DNA of 64,000 bases, taken from NCBI GenBank assembly GCA_015227615.1, contig JAALGZ010000080.1, positions 1 to 64,000 on the forward strand, read 5' to 3'. The position numbers and the translations under genes were made by a program. Of the stretch, positions 21,801-33,092 are shown one piece after another. Positions within the stretch are counted from its first letter, which is position 1, and every line of letters starts with the position of its first letter. This DNA comes from Labyrinthula sp. Ha (lineage: Eukaryota > Sar > Bigyra > Labyrinthulida > Labyrinthulaceae). Below the pieces are notes generated by a model that was given only the letters and a program-made list of their open reading frames with translations, was not told where the DNA came from and made no database searches.

Positions 21801-22404
21801 TTGAAGGTTTCAAACATCTCAGTGGAGGTCGAATCTCTAGTTTGGTTCCACTGATTTGGTTGGGTGCTATTTTGATCATTTTCTTGTATTTTTAGTTGTG
21901 CTATAACATCGTCCTTGATGCGTTTTTGCTTCTTCATGTTTCTGATTTTACCAAAACATGAATTTTGACCTTTTGGCCCGAGTGCCTATTCAACCAATGA
22001 AACTAAGTGGAGCACGACACTCCAGAGTATAAAAACCTCATCCCTATTTCTGGTATATAAACTAAAAACCACATATCTGTAGGGTCATTGAGTAATCTCT
22101 TTTAAAGATTCTTAAAGTTGAGAGACTATGAGTAATATTGAATTCTTCCTTTCTTCTAGCATCTAAACATTATACCCCAAAATTACTATAAAATCCATTT
22201 ATCTCTGAATATGATTAAAATTAAATTCAAAAAAAGAAATGGTATTGGAACTATACCGTTACTAATTGATATAATTAATACAGTTTTTTTTTATCTGATA
22301 CAGTTCATGAAATAATAATTATAAAATATAAAAACTGCCAACCCAGTTTGAGTTTTTTAGAAAACATAATTAATCGTGTTAAACATAAAAAAAATAATTA
22401 AACA
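18855..22404. other. Spacer with decayed mobile-element sequence
   Basis: 18,855-19,700 is AT-rich with no supported frame. 19,700-22,000 has somewhat higher GC and short broken frames, including the Mutator-like traces listed separately. 22,000-22,400 is AT-rich upstream sequence of the three-exon gene. Confidence 0.5.
20560..21650 (-). pseudogene. Possible Mutator-like (MULE) transposase remnant
   Basis: Minus-strand translation gives broken pieces. One reads HGLKDLGIAHPL, followed in another frame by VMTD-stop-GPALTKAAAEL (about 21,070-21,120). This resembles the MULE pattern V-x-T/S-D-R-D-x-A-L-x-x-A near the second catalytic Asp, with the Arg codon replaced by TGA. Several stops and frame changes separate the pieces, so the copy is long dead. 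The identification rests on one short motif. Confidence 0.35.
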
Positions 22405-22996
22405 ATGGTTAATGGATTTATTAAAGCTCAAAGATATGCACAAATAAATATTCCTTCTGCAACTGTATGTATCTTTATCTAGTTTATTCTTAGTGGTTGA
22501 AACTTCCTTTATTAATGCACCGTGAAGTTGAAGAATGGACAATCACTGGTCAATTATCCGATACATACGAAACCTTAGTTTCCATTTCAGAGTATTTTCT
22601 TAACTTCTCTTAATTTATAGAAACCTAGATCAGAAGATTTACAATATTTGGTCCAAATCTATATCATCAGATTCTGGTTATATTAAAATTGCAGTTCTTA
22701 CTCCAGGTGCAAAATGGTTGGATATAGTTGAATTAAAGTTGAAAAACAAAGATGAAGTAACCTTAGTTACAGCTGATTCTTATTCAACTGGTTTTTTACC
22801 ACTTAGTATTCCACTTGCACCACTTTTAAACATTGCTTTTTGTTGGTTTCCATTTAGAGATAGAAATGGACAATGTCAAAAATGGTTAATGGCAATTAGA
22901 GAAAACGAAAAAGTATTGACAAAGTTAACAAAAGTTGATAGAATTCGTATTTCAATTGGAAATCCAAGAAAAGGACCAATAGAACTGCAAAAATAA
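22405..22996 (+). CDS. Three-exon hypothetical protein with two 29-nt introns
   Basis: Exons at 22,405-22,464, 22,494-22,591 and 22,621-22,996 join in frame to a 177-residue protein opening with ATG and ending TAA. Both inferred introns are 29 nt: 22,465-22,493 (GTATGT...CTTAG) and 22,592-22,620 (GTATTT...TTATAG, with a CTTAAC branch-point-like motif). Without splicing each junction meets a stop codon. The third exon alone has no ATG, and its upstream frame closes within about 20 nt of the acceptor. The product is soluble-looking, with a central SGYIKIAVLTPGAKWLDI stretch, a hydrophobic FLPLSIPLAPLLNIAFCWF segment and a basic tail. I do not recognise the family. It is convergent with the RhoGAP-like gene, 16 nt away. 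Confidence 0.72.
22465..22493 (+). other. Intron 1 (29 nt)
   Basis: Begins GTATGT, the strong 5' splice-site form, and ends CTTAG. Removing it keeps the frame (phase 0). A shorter alternative ending at an earlier TAG would hit a stop soon after. Confidence 0.65.
22592..22620 (+). other. Intron 2 (29 nt)
   Basis: Begins GTATTT and ends TTATAG; contains TTCTTAAC, a plausible branch site. Removal joins GA with A to give a Glu codon and enters the open third exon in its only open frame (phase 2). Confidence 0.65.
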
Positions 22997-23012
22997 GAAT
23001 AAACTATTTAGT

Positions 23013-24194
23013 TTAAACTTTATATGTTTTTTCTAGAGTTTTTACAATTTCCATAGCTTTTGAATTATCATGTTGCATAGAGGAAAATATTCTTTTTGCT
23101 ATTTCTTTTTCTTCCTTACTCAGGTCAAGTTCTTTAATCTTGTCTTTTACATCTTCTTCTTCTTTTACACTTTTTAACAAACTCATTAGTTTTGTATTTA
23201 TAATCACATCATCTATTTCATTTTTTTCTACTTTAATTCCAACAGAAAAACTTTTATCTAAATTTGGTTTTGAATAAAATCTATCTAATATTTGAATATT
23301 ATTATCGAATAAATTAAAATTCTCTTCAGTTGTTTTATTTAGTAAATTAAGTAAATATTCTTGGTTTTTTGTTTTAAAATATTTCTGCAATTCTCCTCCA
23401 TTAAAAATTAAGACTTCTAAATAATAATAATTCTTTTTTTCTTTTTTTTGTGTTAAACTCTTAGATATAGAAATAAAATGTCCTAAATCATTAATATCTT
23501 CATTTGCTTTTCTAAAACAAAAAGTTGGAATAAATAAAGTAAATAAATCACAAGAATCCATTCTAAATATTCCTTTCAAAGTCGAAATTAACTTCAAAAG
23601 AGAAAATAAAGAAAGAATGCACTCAAAGAATATATATTTATCTTTTGGTTGAGGAAAACTTTCAACACCAATATGTTTTGAAAAGTTCATTGTCATTTCT
23701 TTTATCAATTCCTTTTCTAAACTGTTTGAATTGATATTTTTCGAACAAAACTTGTAAGAAAATATTTCATTTGGAGATGATTTTATCAATTGCTTTACAA
23801 AACTTGACACAATATTCGCTTTCTCATTCAACTTTAACTCAGTTTCTTCAGTACTACTTAATCCATTAGGAAAAGGTTCTTCGATTCTCTTTGACAAGAT
23901 CTGTTTTACATTAAATGCTCTACAATTTTCAGAATTTAATAAAATAAATAATTCAGTAACTGCTGAGTTTAAACCAGGAACTCGAAACAAACCTTCAAAA
24001 TCAGATTTCCCTCTACTTTGTTCATTCTTTTCTAAATCTTTAACATATTTTGTTAGGTATTCTATTGACCACTGACAAGCTAGAATCTGTTTCCGGCCAA
24101 AAGAAATTTCTTCCTGTGTTTTTTCAATTGCAGCTGATTTAGATTTCTTACCAAACTTGAATCTTCTGAGATTTAATTTCTTTGTAAACTGCAT
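23013..24194 (-). CDS. RhoGAP-domain-like protein
   Basis: 393 residues opening with ATG. A basic N-terminal tail (1-22) precedes a region with RhoGAP hallmarks: EGLFRVPG at about 67-74, where R71 sits at the catalytic arginine-finger position, followed by a helix SAVTELFILLNSENC, and later IVSSFVKQLIKSSP (about 127-140), which corresponds to the family's A..LK.FLR.LPEPL helix. The C-terminal 60 residues are charged and helical. By family, it would speed GTP hydrolysis by Rho/Rac GTPases in cytoskeletal control. The domain is divergent and a profile search would settle it. Confidence 0.72.
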   Translation of the reverse strand: MQFTKKLNLRRFKFGKKSKSAAIEKTQEEISFGRKQILACQWSIEYLTKYVKDLEKNEQSRGKSDFEGLFRVPGLNSAVTELFILLNSENCRAFNVKQILSKRIEEPFPNGLSSTEETELKLNEKANIVSSFVKQLIKSSPNEIFSYKFCSKNINSNSLEKELIKEMTMNFSKHIGVESFPQPKDKYIFFECILSLFSLLKLISTLKGIFRMDSCDLFTLFIPTFCFRKANEDINDLGHFISISKSLTQKKEKKNYYYLEVLIFNGGELQKYFKTKNQEYLLNLLNKTTEENFNLFDNNIQILDRFYSKPNLDKSFSVGIKVEKNEIDDVIINTKLMSLLKSVKEEEDVKDKIKELDLSKEEKEIAKRIFSSMQHDNSKAMEIVKTLEKTYKV

Positions 24195-27100
24195 TTATTT
24201 ATTTTGAACACGTGTGTTTTTCTTATATTTTGGGAAATTTTGCATTTGAACCATAGTTCTCAGTTATAAGACCACGTTGCTGCTTTTAAAGAAAATGAAA
24301 AGAATAATTGAAACATCAGTAATATATATTGTACATTGTTAGCATACTCCTATATTATTATTGTTATAAATTAAATTAAATTCTATAAAGTATCTTATAA
24401 AATACTATAAATATCCTTTAAGATGATCTTAAGCTTGATCTTAGACTCAATAACTCCACAGCATATGTAATCCATCCAGTTAGAAAAACCCAACTCTATA
24501 TTTGTTTTCTCATATTATAGATTCTGGAGCAAGTAAATTATTAAAACGTTTGGTCTATAAGAATTATTATAACAACTTTTTTACTTCACCGCTGAGTAAA
24601 CCAAACTTGTCTCTTCATATAGGGAGTTATCCATGAACATCTCACTTTGAACGAAACTCTCTATATAAATAGAAGAAATATATTCAGAGAGTAATTAAGT
24701 ATAGAATAAGAACCTTTATTCTATTCATTTAAGAAATTTATTAATAGGAAAACAAGTAGAACCAGAATATATTGGAACAACCCATAGAGGGCTAGAAGGT
24801 ACTACCGGCGAAGCCGAAAACAAATACAGCTAGAACATAATAACTAAGACAATATTAAAATATTTAGAACAATTTATTGGTTATTTTGAATAGGATGAAA
24901 CATAATGTTTCTGTCACATTGGAAATGATATTAGAAGTAGCTTACAGCGGACACTGCAATAATTAATCTTGGGTTTAAGCCAATTCAGGAAGAACGAAAA
25001 CTTCAACGCTCTTGTAAGTTATTTGTTTAATCAAATTATATATCTTGAAGCTATTTTCGCTTTTTCACCAGACCTATTTAAGTCTATTAACAGAATTATC
25101 CAACGCTATGTGACTAAGCCAGGAATTTGGCCACGTAGAAACGCTATCAATAGTTTTATGAAATTTATGTTTAGTTTATATTTTCCTCTATATAATTATT
25201 CATACTATTCTGTTTCACTAATTAGGAAACGTATTTTCTATCTTTGTTTTTTTCTGAGTCTTATTAGACTCATATAATCGAAGTTCTAAGCGTATATTGC
25301 TCTGAAAGCATGGATAGTTTCTAATTGTTGTATTGCGAAACAAGAATAATCGACAACAGCTGGTATACTTCTTTCGTTTATAAGTAGATTTTTATCTAAG
25401 AATACTCTCGGTAGAATATTTAGATCTCCATGTTCCATAGTTTTTGTGTAAGTAGAAGTTAGGGGCACAAGGTAGGTCAAATCTTAGGTACAGGGTTTCA
25501 ATTCAAAACTTTGCGTTTTTTACCAACGTACAATATGTGTTAATAAATTGAAATATTCCTAATTTATTTAAACAGTACTAAAATTAGTGACTCCCTAGTA
25601 AAGATTTTCCTGAAGCTTTTACGGCCAGTCAGAATGGTAAGATTGAAATACCATTCTTGTATAAAATCGACTCGTGTCAATAGTTCATATCAGGTGAAGA
25701 GCATAATACCCAGATTGGACATCATTCACTCTAAAATTTTCTTTATTTCAACTATTTTATTCAGGGTATACCAATAATATTTTTTCTACTTTAGACCTTT
25801 TCTGGATTTTATCTGTTCGCATATTATTTTTCCTTTTTTAGATGGCTAGGAAAAGTGTTTCTATAAGCACGTATTAATAGAAACTAGATTTTCATGCCAT
25901 ATCAGCAAATCGATTTATGAAAATTTCCCCTTCGTTTATATTGCTGTATCCAATATCAGGATGTCATAATATATATATATACAAATAGGAAAACCAAGCA
26001 GATAAACGAAAAGAGCTCTTTGAGAAATGTGATTCAAAGGTTGTCATTTTTACCGTTTTGACAAGTTTTTGATTAGAAGAAATTAACACATACAAGGTTT
26101 TTCAATTATATTATTTATATACAATGAAAACATTAATGTGTATATAATAAGAGATATAGAGTTTCACTTATACATTCCAGAAACAAACTCTAAGAACTTA
26201 ATCACGCCTGCAATTGTGTAAAAATTCAAAATAATAGATATTATCTTTTTTCTAGAACATTTGATACTTTGAAAGGTTTGGATGATTGAAAACATTTTCC
26301 GCATAATCCACTTGAACCAACATATTTCCAGGTTTCTTATTAAAGTAGAAGAATTAGAAACAGAAAAAAAACAGAAGTAACTAAGTGAAGGTAATACTGA
26401 GCTCTAGTATTCAAGAATATTCCAGTGCCATAACTAGAGGAGGGCCCATCCTGCTCCCCTCGTTCACTTTACTATGGAGTAAACATATGTACTTGAGCAT
26501 TCAATAATTCTATTATTGTTATTAAAAGAAAAAAAAAGCGCAAAAAACTCAGCCAAAATGATATTAGTGTCTCCTCTGAAGTAATAATATTCGGTTATTT
26601 TACGTTTCAAATGATTCAGACCATTTGATTATTTAGTACCATATTTCTATTTTAAATACAGCTAGCATGGAAGACACAGAGACTTAGTTAATATAGTTGG
26701 GATAGCATGTTATATGTTTAAATTTGTTAATATCGAAAGTGCAATGAAATTATGCTCAATAGTCATATGGCGTCTTAAATTGATGTTTTGGGTTATTTAA
26801 ATAAAAACCTAGGATAAAAAGATGGTCTCTCTAACTCTTTCTCCAATTGAATAAAATTATCGCGCTAATGAGAGATATTCTTATTTTATAATTTAAACAT
26901 ATTGAGTGTATACCTCATTGATGGACTAATCAGCAAGAAATTTAGAATTATAATTAACATGCATTTATCTCTTTATTCCATGAAAATTTATATTGACACG
27001 AATTTTATAGATGTGGAAAGTGGCTCAGAGGTCCTTAATTTGAAAAATGGAAGTATCTAGATGTATGTGAAAGATTATTTTCACAGAGAATAATAGCTCG

Positions 27101-30100
27101 TGACTTAGAAATTGGATGAGATAAAAAAGAGCAAAATAATAATTTGAAACTAACATATAATTATAAAATAATATCTAAAGTTTGAGCTCTAGTAATGGAA
27201 TTACATTCAAGATATAAAAGCTTTTTTTGATTACAACAAAAGTCTTGTAAAAATTCAGTATAAATATAATTCTAAAAACAAAGTACTTGATGACAATCTA
27301 TCTTTAACTAAGCGAGATAAAGATTTTTTAAGTTCTGATGAAACTATCAAACTCAAAATTTATGCAAACTTGCCTTTAACTTGTTTAATTTCATATTAGG
27401 TACAAGAACTCCGTAAAATATTAATATGATTTTTGAACTATAGGAGTTATATTTTCAGAAACAATGCTTAAGATAAGATATAATGTTTCTATAATAGTCA
27501 TTGTATGCATTCTCGTGACACATACAGCAGTTACTACATTTTTCATCTCTTATCTATCAATAACGCAGTTTACAAAGAAAATATAACTTCTAGGGAAAAA
27601 ATTTATAATGGTTTAGTCAATATAATATGCTTACAATTTCAAGACATCATTAGGAGGTCTCTATTTTCAATCGCATATGGCTCCAAGGACACATATTCCT
27701 TGTTCTGATCGGTTGAATCAATGTCAATAGAACCAATTAAAATTTAATTGTAACTTTTAGCATTTTCCAATTATAGAAGTTTTGATTAAATGCTTAAAAT
27801 TGAATCAGAGAAGAAGCTCCATTTCATGACTTCTGAATACTACTCATGCATCTCTTGAGCATCTTTCGAACATTGTAAAAAATGTTACAGAGTAAAGTGG
27901 ATGCTAGAAACCGTTTTCTCCTAAGAACCTCTCAGCTCAAAGAGAGTTGACGTTTCTACCGTACCTCGACAGATTGTCTACTCTAGAAACATTTTTGTTG
28001 CAGAGGAAGTAAAAATAAGTGTGGTTTTCAGATTAGGTTTGTGTTTGGTGCTAAGAATGAATACTATATCACATAAGAGTTTCGCGATGAACACCATCAT
28101 CCATTAGCTCCTGGCATACAAAATAAGATTGTTTGAATCATGTATCAATTTCAACTTTCTGAGGATGAAAGGAGTACATTGATGTAGGTTGCACAGGTAA
28201 CTCTTTGCTTACCCATGGTAACAAAGATCACGTCAAAGAAGTTTGTGAATAGAGGCTACAGTTCTACCTGGCTTCTCAGGATGTTGAACAAAGGGAGAGA
28301 GAAGTTTAACTCAAAAGGAGTGAATGGTTAACCGAATAGAGTTTGGACATAATTAAAAAACCTAAGATAGAGTTAATGAACTTATTCTGAAGACTGGAGT
28401 TGAAGTTTCTCACTTATTTGCTTCCAACATTCAAACCAAGTTACGTAAAGATTACTCCTTGAAGCGCAGTAATTTGGTTCAAGTGGATTCAACAAATAAA
28501 GTGACGAAACAAGTCGTGATATGTATGATGTCCATTTATATTAACTGTTCGGGGGGAAGTCTGTCTATATAGGAATAAGATTCAGAACTACTAAAGCTTT
28601 AAAGTACACCCTACCTGCACTAGAACTGCTTGGTCTAAATGAACAGGATGTCGGTTTGATGAGGGATACCGTGGAGGTGTTTATAATTGCCTCGAAATTT
28701 TTTAAATGAAATATATTAGGTACTAGAAACAGCTACAAGAGTTAATACATTTTTTGATGGGTCTTTAGCATGTATAGCAGAAATTAATTTTCAGATTACA
28801 GTGACATTTTACTGAAAATCATTAGCTAAGCTGAAGATTTACTTGAGGATTTAGAAGATATAACACCAAAATGTAGTTGAAAGAGGAAGGTTATAGACTT
28901 TATAGTAACAACGCAAAATAAGAGCTTTAAGTAGTAGGAAACTAATACACAACATTCTTTCATCGGAGATCTGATTTTGCCATGAAGAGCAGGATGATAA
29001 CATTGTTTTGTGTAAGGAAACGGTGAGCATTATATCCTTTTGCTAGGCCAAATGCTAACGACACAGCAAACTACACCTCTTTCTCAATCGACAGGGGCAG
29101 CAGTAAGAGTACATCTAAGATTTGAAGAAGCAGATACTTTCAAGAAAGCTCAGGCTGCATGTGTGGAGTCGGTTTTAATAGTGCGACTTGAACAGGGGAC
29201 AAAGTTTAAAGAAAACTCTGCATTATCTATGAGACAATGAATATGTAGCGCACCATGCAAATACCCTTGACAAAATTACTGCGTGGATCTCAATGGATAA
29301 GCACCAACCTATATCTCTAGCTTCTTTTCTTACTGGAAGGTAAAGTGCAAGTAAATGGTCATCATCTTCACGTTCTTCGAGAACAGGCTCTTACTGTGAG
29401 AATCCGGTATTCCTGAGAGATGGTTAGTAAGAAGCTCTTCTCTATGCAGAGCAGCTTACGAAAATCCAGGCATTTTTTCACTGCAAAAATAGAAGAAAAA
29501 GAAATATCTACATATCTCTCTGTTCCCAATTTGGTATCTGGAGATTTTTCAAGCCATCGCTATAAAAACCTGATGAAGTTGGGCAGAAAATCTTCTCATC
29601 TTTTTCCAGGAAGTGAGGAAAATTTCAAGCTGACAATGGCAACATATCTCAGCTCATAAAAGAGAAGGGATGACCAAAGCTGAATTTCTCCCTCCTGTCG
29701 TATCCATAACTAGCGCAAGAATACAGAAACTACCAGAACCTTTGCCTTTGAGCAAATGAGTTTAAGAAATGAAAAAAAAAAGAAAGAGATGTAGCACATG
29801 CCATTCAAATTGCACAGGGGGATATGATCATTACGCACGGCTTCGGCGCTGTGTTTTTTATTTTACCAAGTCCTGAAGGTTTAGAGCAAGGCATTTATTA
29901 TCCGTAACACCCCTTCTTCCTTAGAACTCCTCTGCCCCGGCCAGGATCCTGCCGAGGTTGTTCTCAAATCATTCTTTGGACACTTGAACTCTCTGGAACA
30001 TATATTGATCCCGTCGTACCTTTCCTATCTGGAATCTCTCTATTTCCATTGGATGAACTGCCGAATTTTTTTTCTTGAAACTTTCTCATTGATCTTTAAT

Positions 30101-31071
30101 TTCTAGTTTCATTCAGAGTTTCCTATATTTTCATGCATCCTAAACGGTGTTCAAATAGGTTCTACCCTTGTATCGTTTTTCTTTCGACCCTTGAAGGTTT
30201 AGAATTATCTTAATTTTTTCCACTTTGTCATCTATATTATACGGTTTTTGTTTTTGCATTATCATTTCTGGAAGTTTAAATATCAAGTGCTGGTAATCTT
30301 GATTTCATATTATGGGGAATTAGGACGCTATTCTGGAATCACCTATAGTTCAAAATAGATTTGCATTATTCTTGTAGATTTGTATTATTTAATGAATATG
30401 TTCAAAAAACTTTTTCAAAATGAAAACAAAGTGAATTTCTCGGGTTTGAAAAATATACGGGAAACAAAATTTACAGAAGAATTACCGGTAAAAAACGGGA
30501 AACGGTTTTATATCGGTTTTCTTCCCGCTTGATACCGTTTCAACGGATAAGAAACTTTAGCAAGTATATATATATATTCTTAAATTATTACGTATATAAT
30601 AGAATGAATTATATTAGACACACTTTCAGGCTCTCGGAAAGGTATTGAATATAAAACGAGAACTTTCAAGAATATTTGATCTTCTTGTTTTTCTTGGATT
30701 ATATTCCTAAAATTTTAGGTGTGTAGTTATCATTCAAGATTTCAAGAATTTCAAGACTAGCGTTTTGCTTTACGAATATTGGTTATTGATCATATGTAAA
30801 ACTCAAGTAGAACAAGTAAAAAAAATCAGTGTAGAAGTAAAACCGAACAAAAAAACTTAATATAATATGTTTAAAACTCTTCAAAGAAGGATTTTTATAA
30901 CATAGTGTTCCAAAATTCGATGTTTGAATATTTCAAGGATAACTTACTGAAGAACGAAAAACTAAATAAGAAGTGAAAAGGAACAAAGCATTTACAATTA
31001 AGGATATAAAAAAACACTAGTCGAAAATTTGGAAAGAACTAATTTTGTATTAATTTATATTCAGAAGAAGT
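24195..31071. other. Gene-free AT-rich region with decayed coding traces
   Basis: No intact gene is supported over about 6.9 kb. At about 24,530-25,280 (plus strand) there are broken frames; one short piece reads HIIDSGASKLL, which looks like a copia protease motif but is too short to trust. At about 27,900-30,000 (plus strand) base composition is less AT-rich and several 20-70 codon pieces read like eroded protein (for example near 28,600-28,710 and 29,690-29,840). I cannot assign them. Confidence 0.5.
27900..30000 (+). pseudogene. Decayed coding region, unrecognised
   Basis: The plus-strand reading frames carry protein-like pieces such as KALKYTLPALELLGLNEQDV (about 28,597-28,660) and DVAHAIQIAQGDMIITHGFG (about 29,790-29,850). 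They are separated by many interruptions. Base composition is richer in GC than the flanks. It may be an old mobile-element or virus-like copy, or an eroded host gene; no motif settles which. Confidence 0.3.
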
Positions 31072-31305
31072 ATGAAAATTATTGTTAAATGGCAAGGAGG
31101 GAAAACAATCAGGTTGGATGTAATACCATCAGATACCATTGATAATGTCAAAGCTAAGATCCAAGATAAAGAAGGCATTCCTCCAGATGAACAAAGATTG
31201 ATCTTTTCAGGAAAAGAGTTGAAGGATGGTAAAACCCTTTCGGCTTACAATATCCAGCAGGAATCTATTCTTCATTTAGTGCTTAAGTTGAGAGGAGGTT
31301 ACTAG
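31072..31305 (+). CDS. Divergent ubiquitin / ubiquitin-like protein
   Basis: 77 residues, single unit, ending LRGG-Y. It aligns without gaps to ubiquitin, with about 58 of 76 residues matching the human protein by hand count. Kept: K6, K11, K27, K29, K33, K48, I44, V70 and R74-G75-G76. Changed: F4 to I, L8 to Q, K63 to Q, R72 to K, T9 to G. NEDD8 signatures are not present, so it is ubiquitin rather than NEDD8. The single Tyr after GG would have to be trimmed by a deubiquitinase before E1 activation. Canonical ubiquitin is nearly invariant across eukaryotes, so this is probably an extra, diverged paralogue, not the main supply. There is no poly-ubiquitin tail and no ribosomal fusion partner in frame. 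Confidence 0.9.
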   Translation: MKIIVKWQGGKTIRLDVIPSDTIDNVKAKIQDKEGIPPDEQRLIFSGKELKDGKTLSAYNIQQESILHLVLKLRGGY

Positions 31306-31376
31306 ATTATAGAGTTTATCATCTGACTAGCAATTGATTTTATTTGTAGGAAGGTTTTTCTTTTCATTTAAAATTA

Positions 31377-31800
31377 ATGTTTATAAATTATAAAAAACAA
31401 TATTTCTTAAAAACTTCAATAAAATTCAAGTTGCCTTTCAAACAAAGTAATCTTAGAAAGAAAGGAAAGGTTGGAGTATTTATTAAACCTAGACTGATTA
31501 TCTACCGAGTAAGATTAAAATACAGAACAGGAACCAAACACAAGGATGATTTATTGAAAAAAAAATCATATGTAGAGAAAGATTGTTTTTGTTATTAGGA
31601 TTATAGTGTAGTTGGAAGAATTCGACATTCTATCAGAGTTGATTATCAGATTATGTATTTTATGAAAAGTTTTAAAATACCGGAATTTGAAGAAAAAAGG
31701 ACAGTTTTTGTTTGATCAAAAAATCGATTTAGTTTCCATACTCAGTAAAATCAAGCAAGAAAAGAAAACTAAAAAGAAAAAAGAAAAAAAGAAATTATTG
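31377..31800 (+). pseudogene. Unrecognised basic coding stretch, probably decayed or spliced
   Basis: A 73-codon ATG frame (31,377-31,598), rich in Lys, Arg and Tyr (for example RLIIYRVRLKYRTGTKHKDD), is followed after a stop by more same-frame coding-like sequence (VGRIRHSIRVDYQI), then in a shifted frame by a Lys-rich tail to about 31,800. Either an eroded gene or one with tiny introns. It lies just downstream of the ubiquitin-like gene but does not match ribosomal eL40 or eS31, the usual ubiquitin fusion partners. Confidence 0.35.
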
Positions 31801-31853
31801 TGATTACAACTAAGAAGAGAAACAATGTTATAAGAAAACTCTAAAACATCAAA

Positions 31854-33083
31854 TTATTGCATTTCCTTGAAATATCTATACTTTGGACCAACTAGCATTC
31901 TAACTTTAAAATCTTTTTTCACCCTCCAACTTTTCAAACCCGAAACTTTTGCTGCTTCTCCATCAACTTGAAAATATAAATCTCTTTCTATCCCTTTCTG
32001 AAATTCTACTTTGTAATCATCACATTGAGGAAAACGCTGATAATTTTTACTATTCCACCAAGATCGTTCACTCCATCCGTTCGTTACATGATGCTTTCCA
32101 ATCTCACCTTGATTTCTCAAACTAATCATTTCAACTTTACCGTCATCAACTTTTTGTGATCCATATTTTTTTGCCCAGAAATCATGTCCATCACTATAGC
32201 TCCAAATATTTAAAAATGTAAGTGAACGATGAAATCCAGTTTTTTTTCCTTTTAAAGTAAAACCATCTACTTTTTCTTTTGTTTTGTTGGAAATTTCAGT
32301 TTTAAATACATTGTTTCCATTTAAATTTCCAGAAAGACTTTTCATTATTGTCTTTAATTTAGGCATTTTTAAGTATCCAGGTAATAAGGTTGCTTTTACA
32401 CCTATTTTAACATACACAAGTTTATTTCCAAGTGCAGATTTAGCTCTATTTTGCTCAAACAAATATGTAATTTCTGCCATAGTTCCTAAAGAACAATAAT
32501 TCAACATCTGAAACTTTTGATCTTTTGTTTTATTTTCGTTACTATCATCTTCACTTGTAAAGGTAACTGACCAGACATCAAATTCGGTACTCTTAAACTC
32601 TAAATATTTTTCAATGACTTTCCAGAAAGGTGATATCTGCTTGATCGTATTCTTTTTTCCTTCTTTTAGTTTTCCCTTGAATAACTTTGGTGTTACATTT
32701 CTCGAACCTAATATTCGGCTCAAATCATTTCCTGTTCCAAATGGGATAATTCCAATTGGTACATCTATAGGTTGACCCTCTTCGTCTTTCAGCAAAGAAA
32801 CAACCCATCCAACAGATCCATCCCCTCCACAAACCACAACTATGCATTTTTCTTTGGATTTTACTGAGTTTAATACTTGTGTAACTTGTTCTTTTCGTTC
32901 GTCTTCCTTAAAAAGATTACAAAATCGTAATTCTGCAGTTTTCCCACTTGAAAAAGTTTGCGAAGGGTGGGATTCATACAGCGTTGGGATAAGAAGAAGT
33001 GACTTTCCTGCGTTTCCACCTGATTTAGGATTCACAAATAAATATATTTTTGTTTCTTTTGATTCTTCTCCTTCTTTTCCCAT
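31854..33083 (-). CDS. Diacylglycerol kinase
   Basis: 409 residues from the ATG at 33,083. The DAGK catalytic domain opens with FVNPKSGGNAGK (about 17-27). It carries the nucleotide-binding VVCGGDGSVGWV (about 83-94) and PIGIIPFGTGNDLSR (about 109-123), the diagnostic DGK motifs. The accessory domain follows (about 150-400), with FDVWSVTF, LNIWSYSDGHDFW and FQVDGEA. No C1, EF-hand or PH domain is present, so it is a short form lacking the usual N-terminal regulatory modules. It phosphorylates diacylglycerol to phosphatidic acid at membranes, linking lipid signalling to phospholipid synthesis. No intron. Confidence 0.94.
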   Translation of the reverse strand: MGKEGEESKETKIYLFVNPKSGGNAGKSLLLIPTLYESHPSQTFSSGKTAELRFCNLFKEDERKEQVTQVLNSVKSKEKCIVVVCGGDGSVGWVVSLLKDEEGQPIDVPIGIIPFGTGNDLSRILGSRNVTPKLFKGKLKEGKKNTIKQISPFWKVIEKYLEFKSTEFDVWSVTFTSEDDSNENKTKDQKFQMLNYCSLGTMAEITYLFEQNRAKSALGNKLVYVKIGVKATLLPGYLKMPKLKTIMKSLSGNLNGNNVFKTEISNKTKEKVDGFTLKGKKTGFHRSLTFLNIWSYSDGHDFWAKKYGSQKVDDGKVEMISLRNQGEIGKHHVTNGWSERSWWNSKNYQRFPQCDDYKVEFQKGIERDLYFQVDGEAAKVSGLKSWRVKKDFKVRMLVGPKYRYFKEMQ

Positions 33084-33092
33084 GTTATACAA

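Noticed and set aside
24520-25280. Second Ty1/copia copy, from a DSGAS motif
   Set aside because: Only one short motif is seen, and the following pieces do not match copia pre-integrase or integrase; too weak to call.
31306-31600. Ubiquitin-ribosomal protein fusion
   Set aside because: The frame stops at LRGG-Y and the next basic frame does not resemble eL40, eS31 or eS30.
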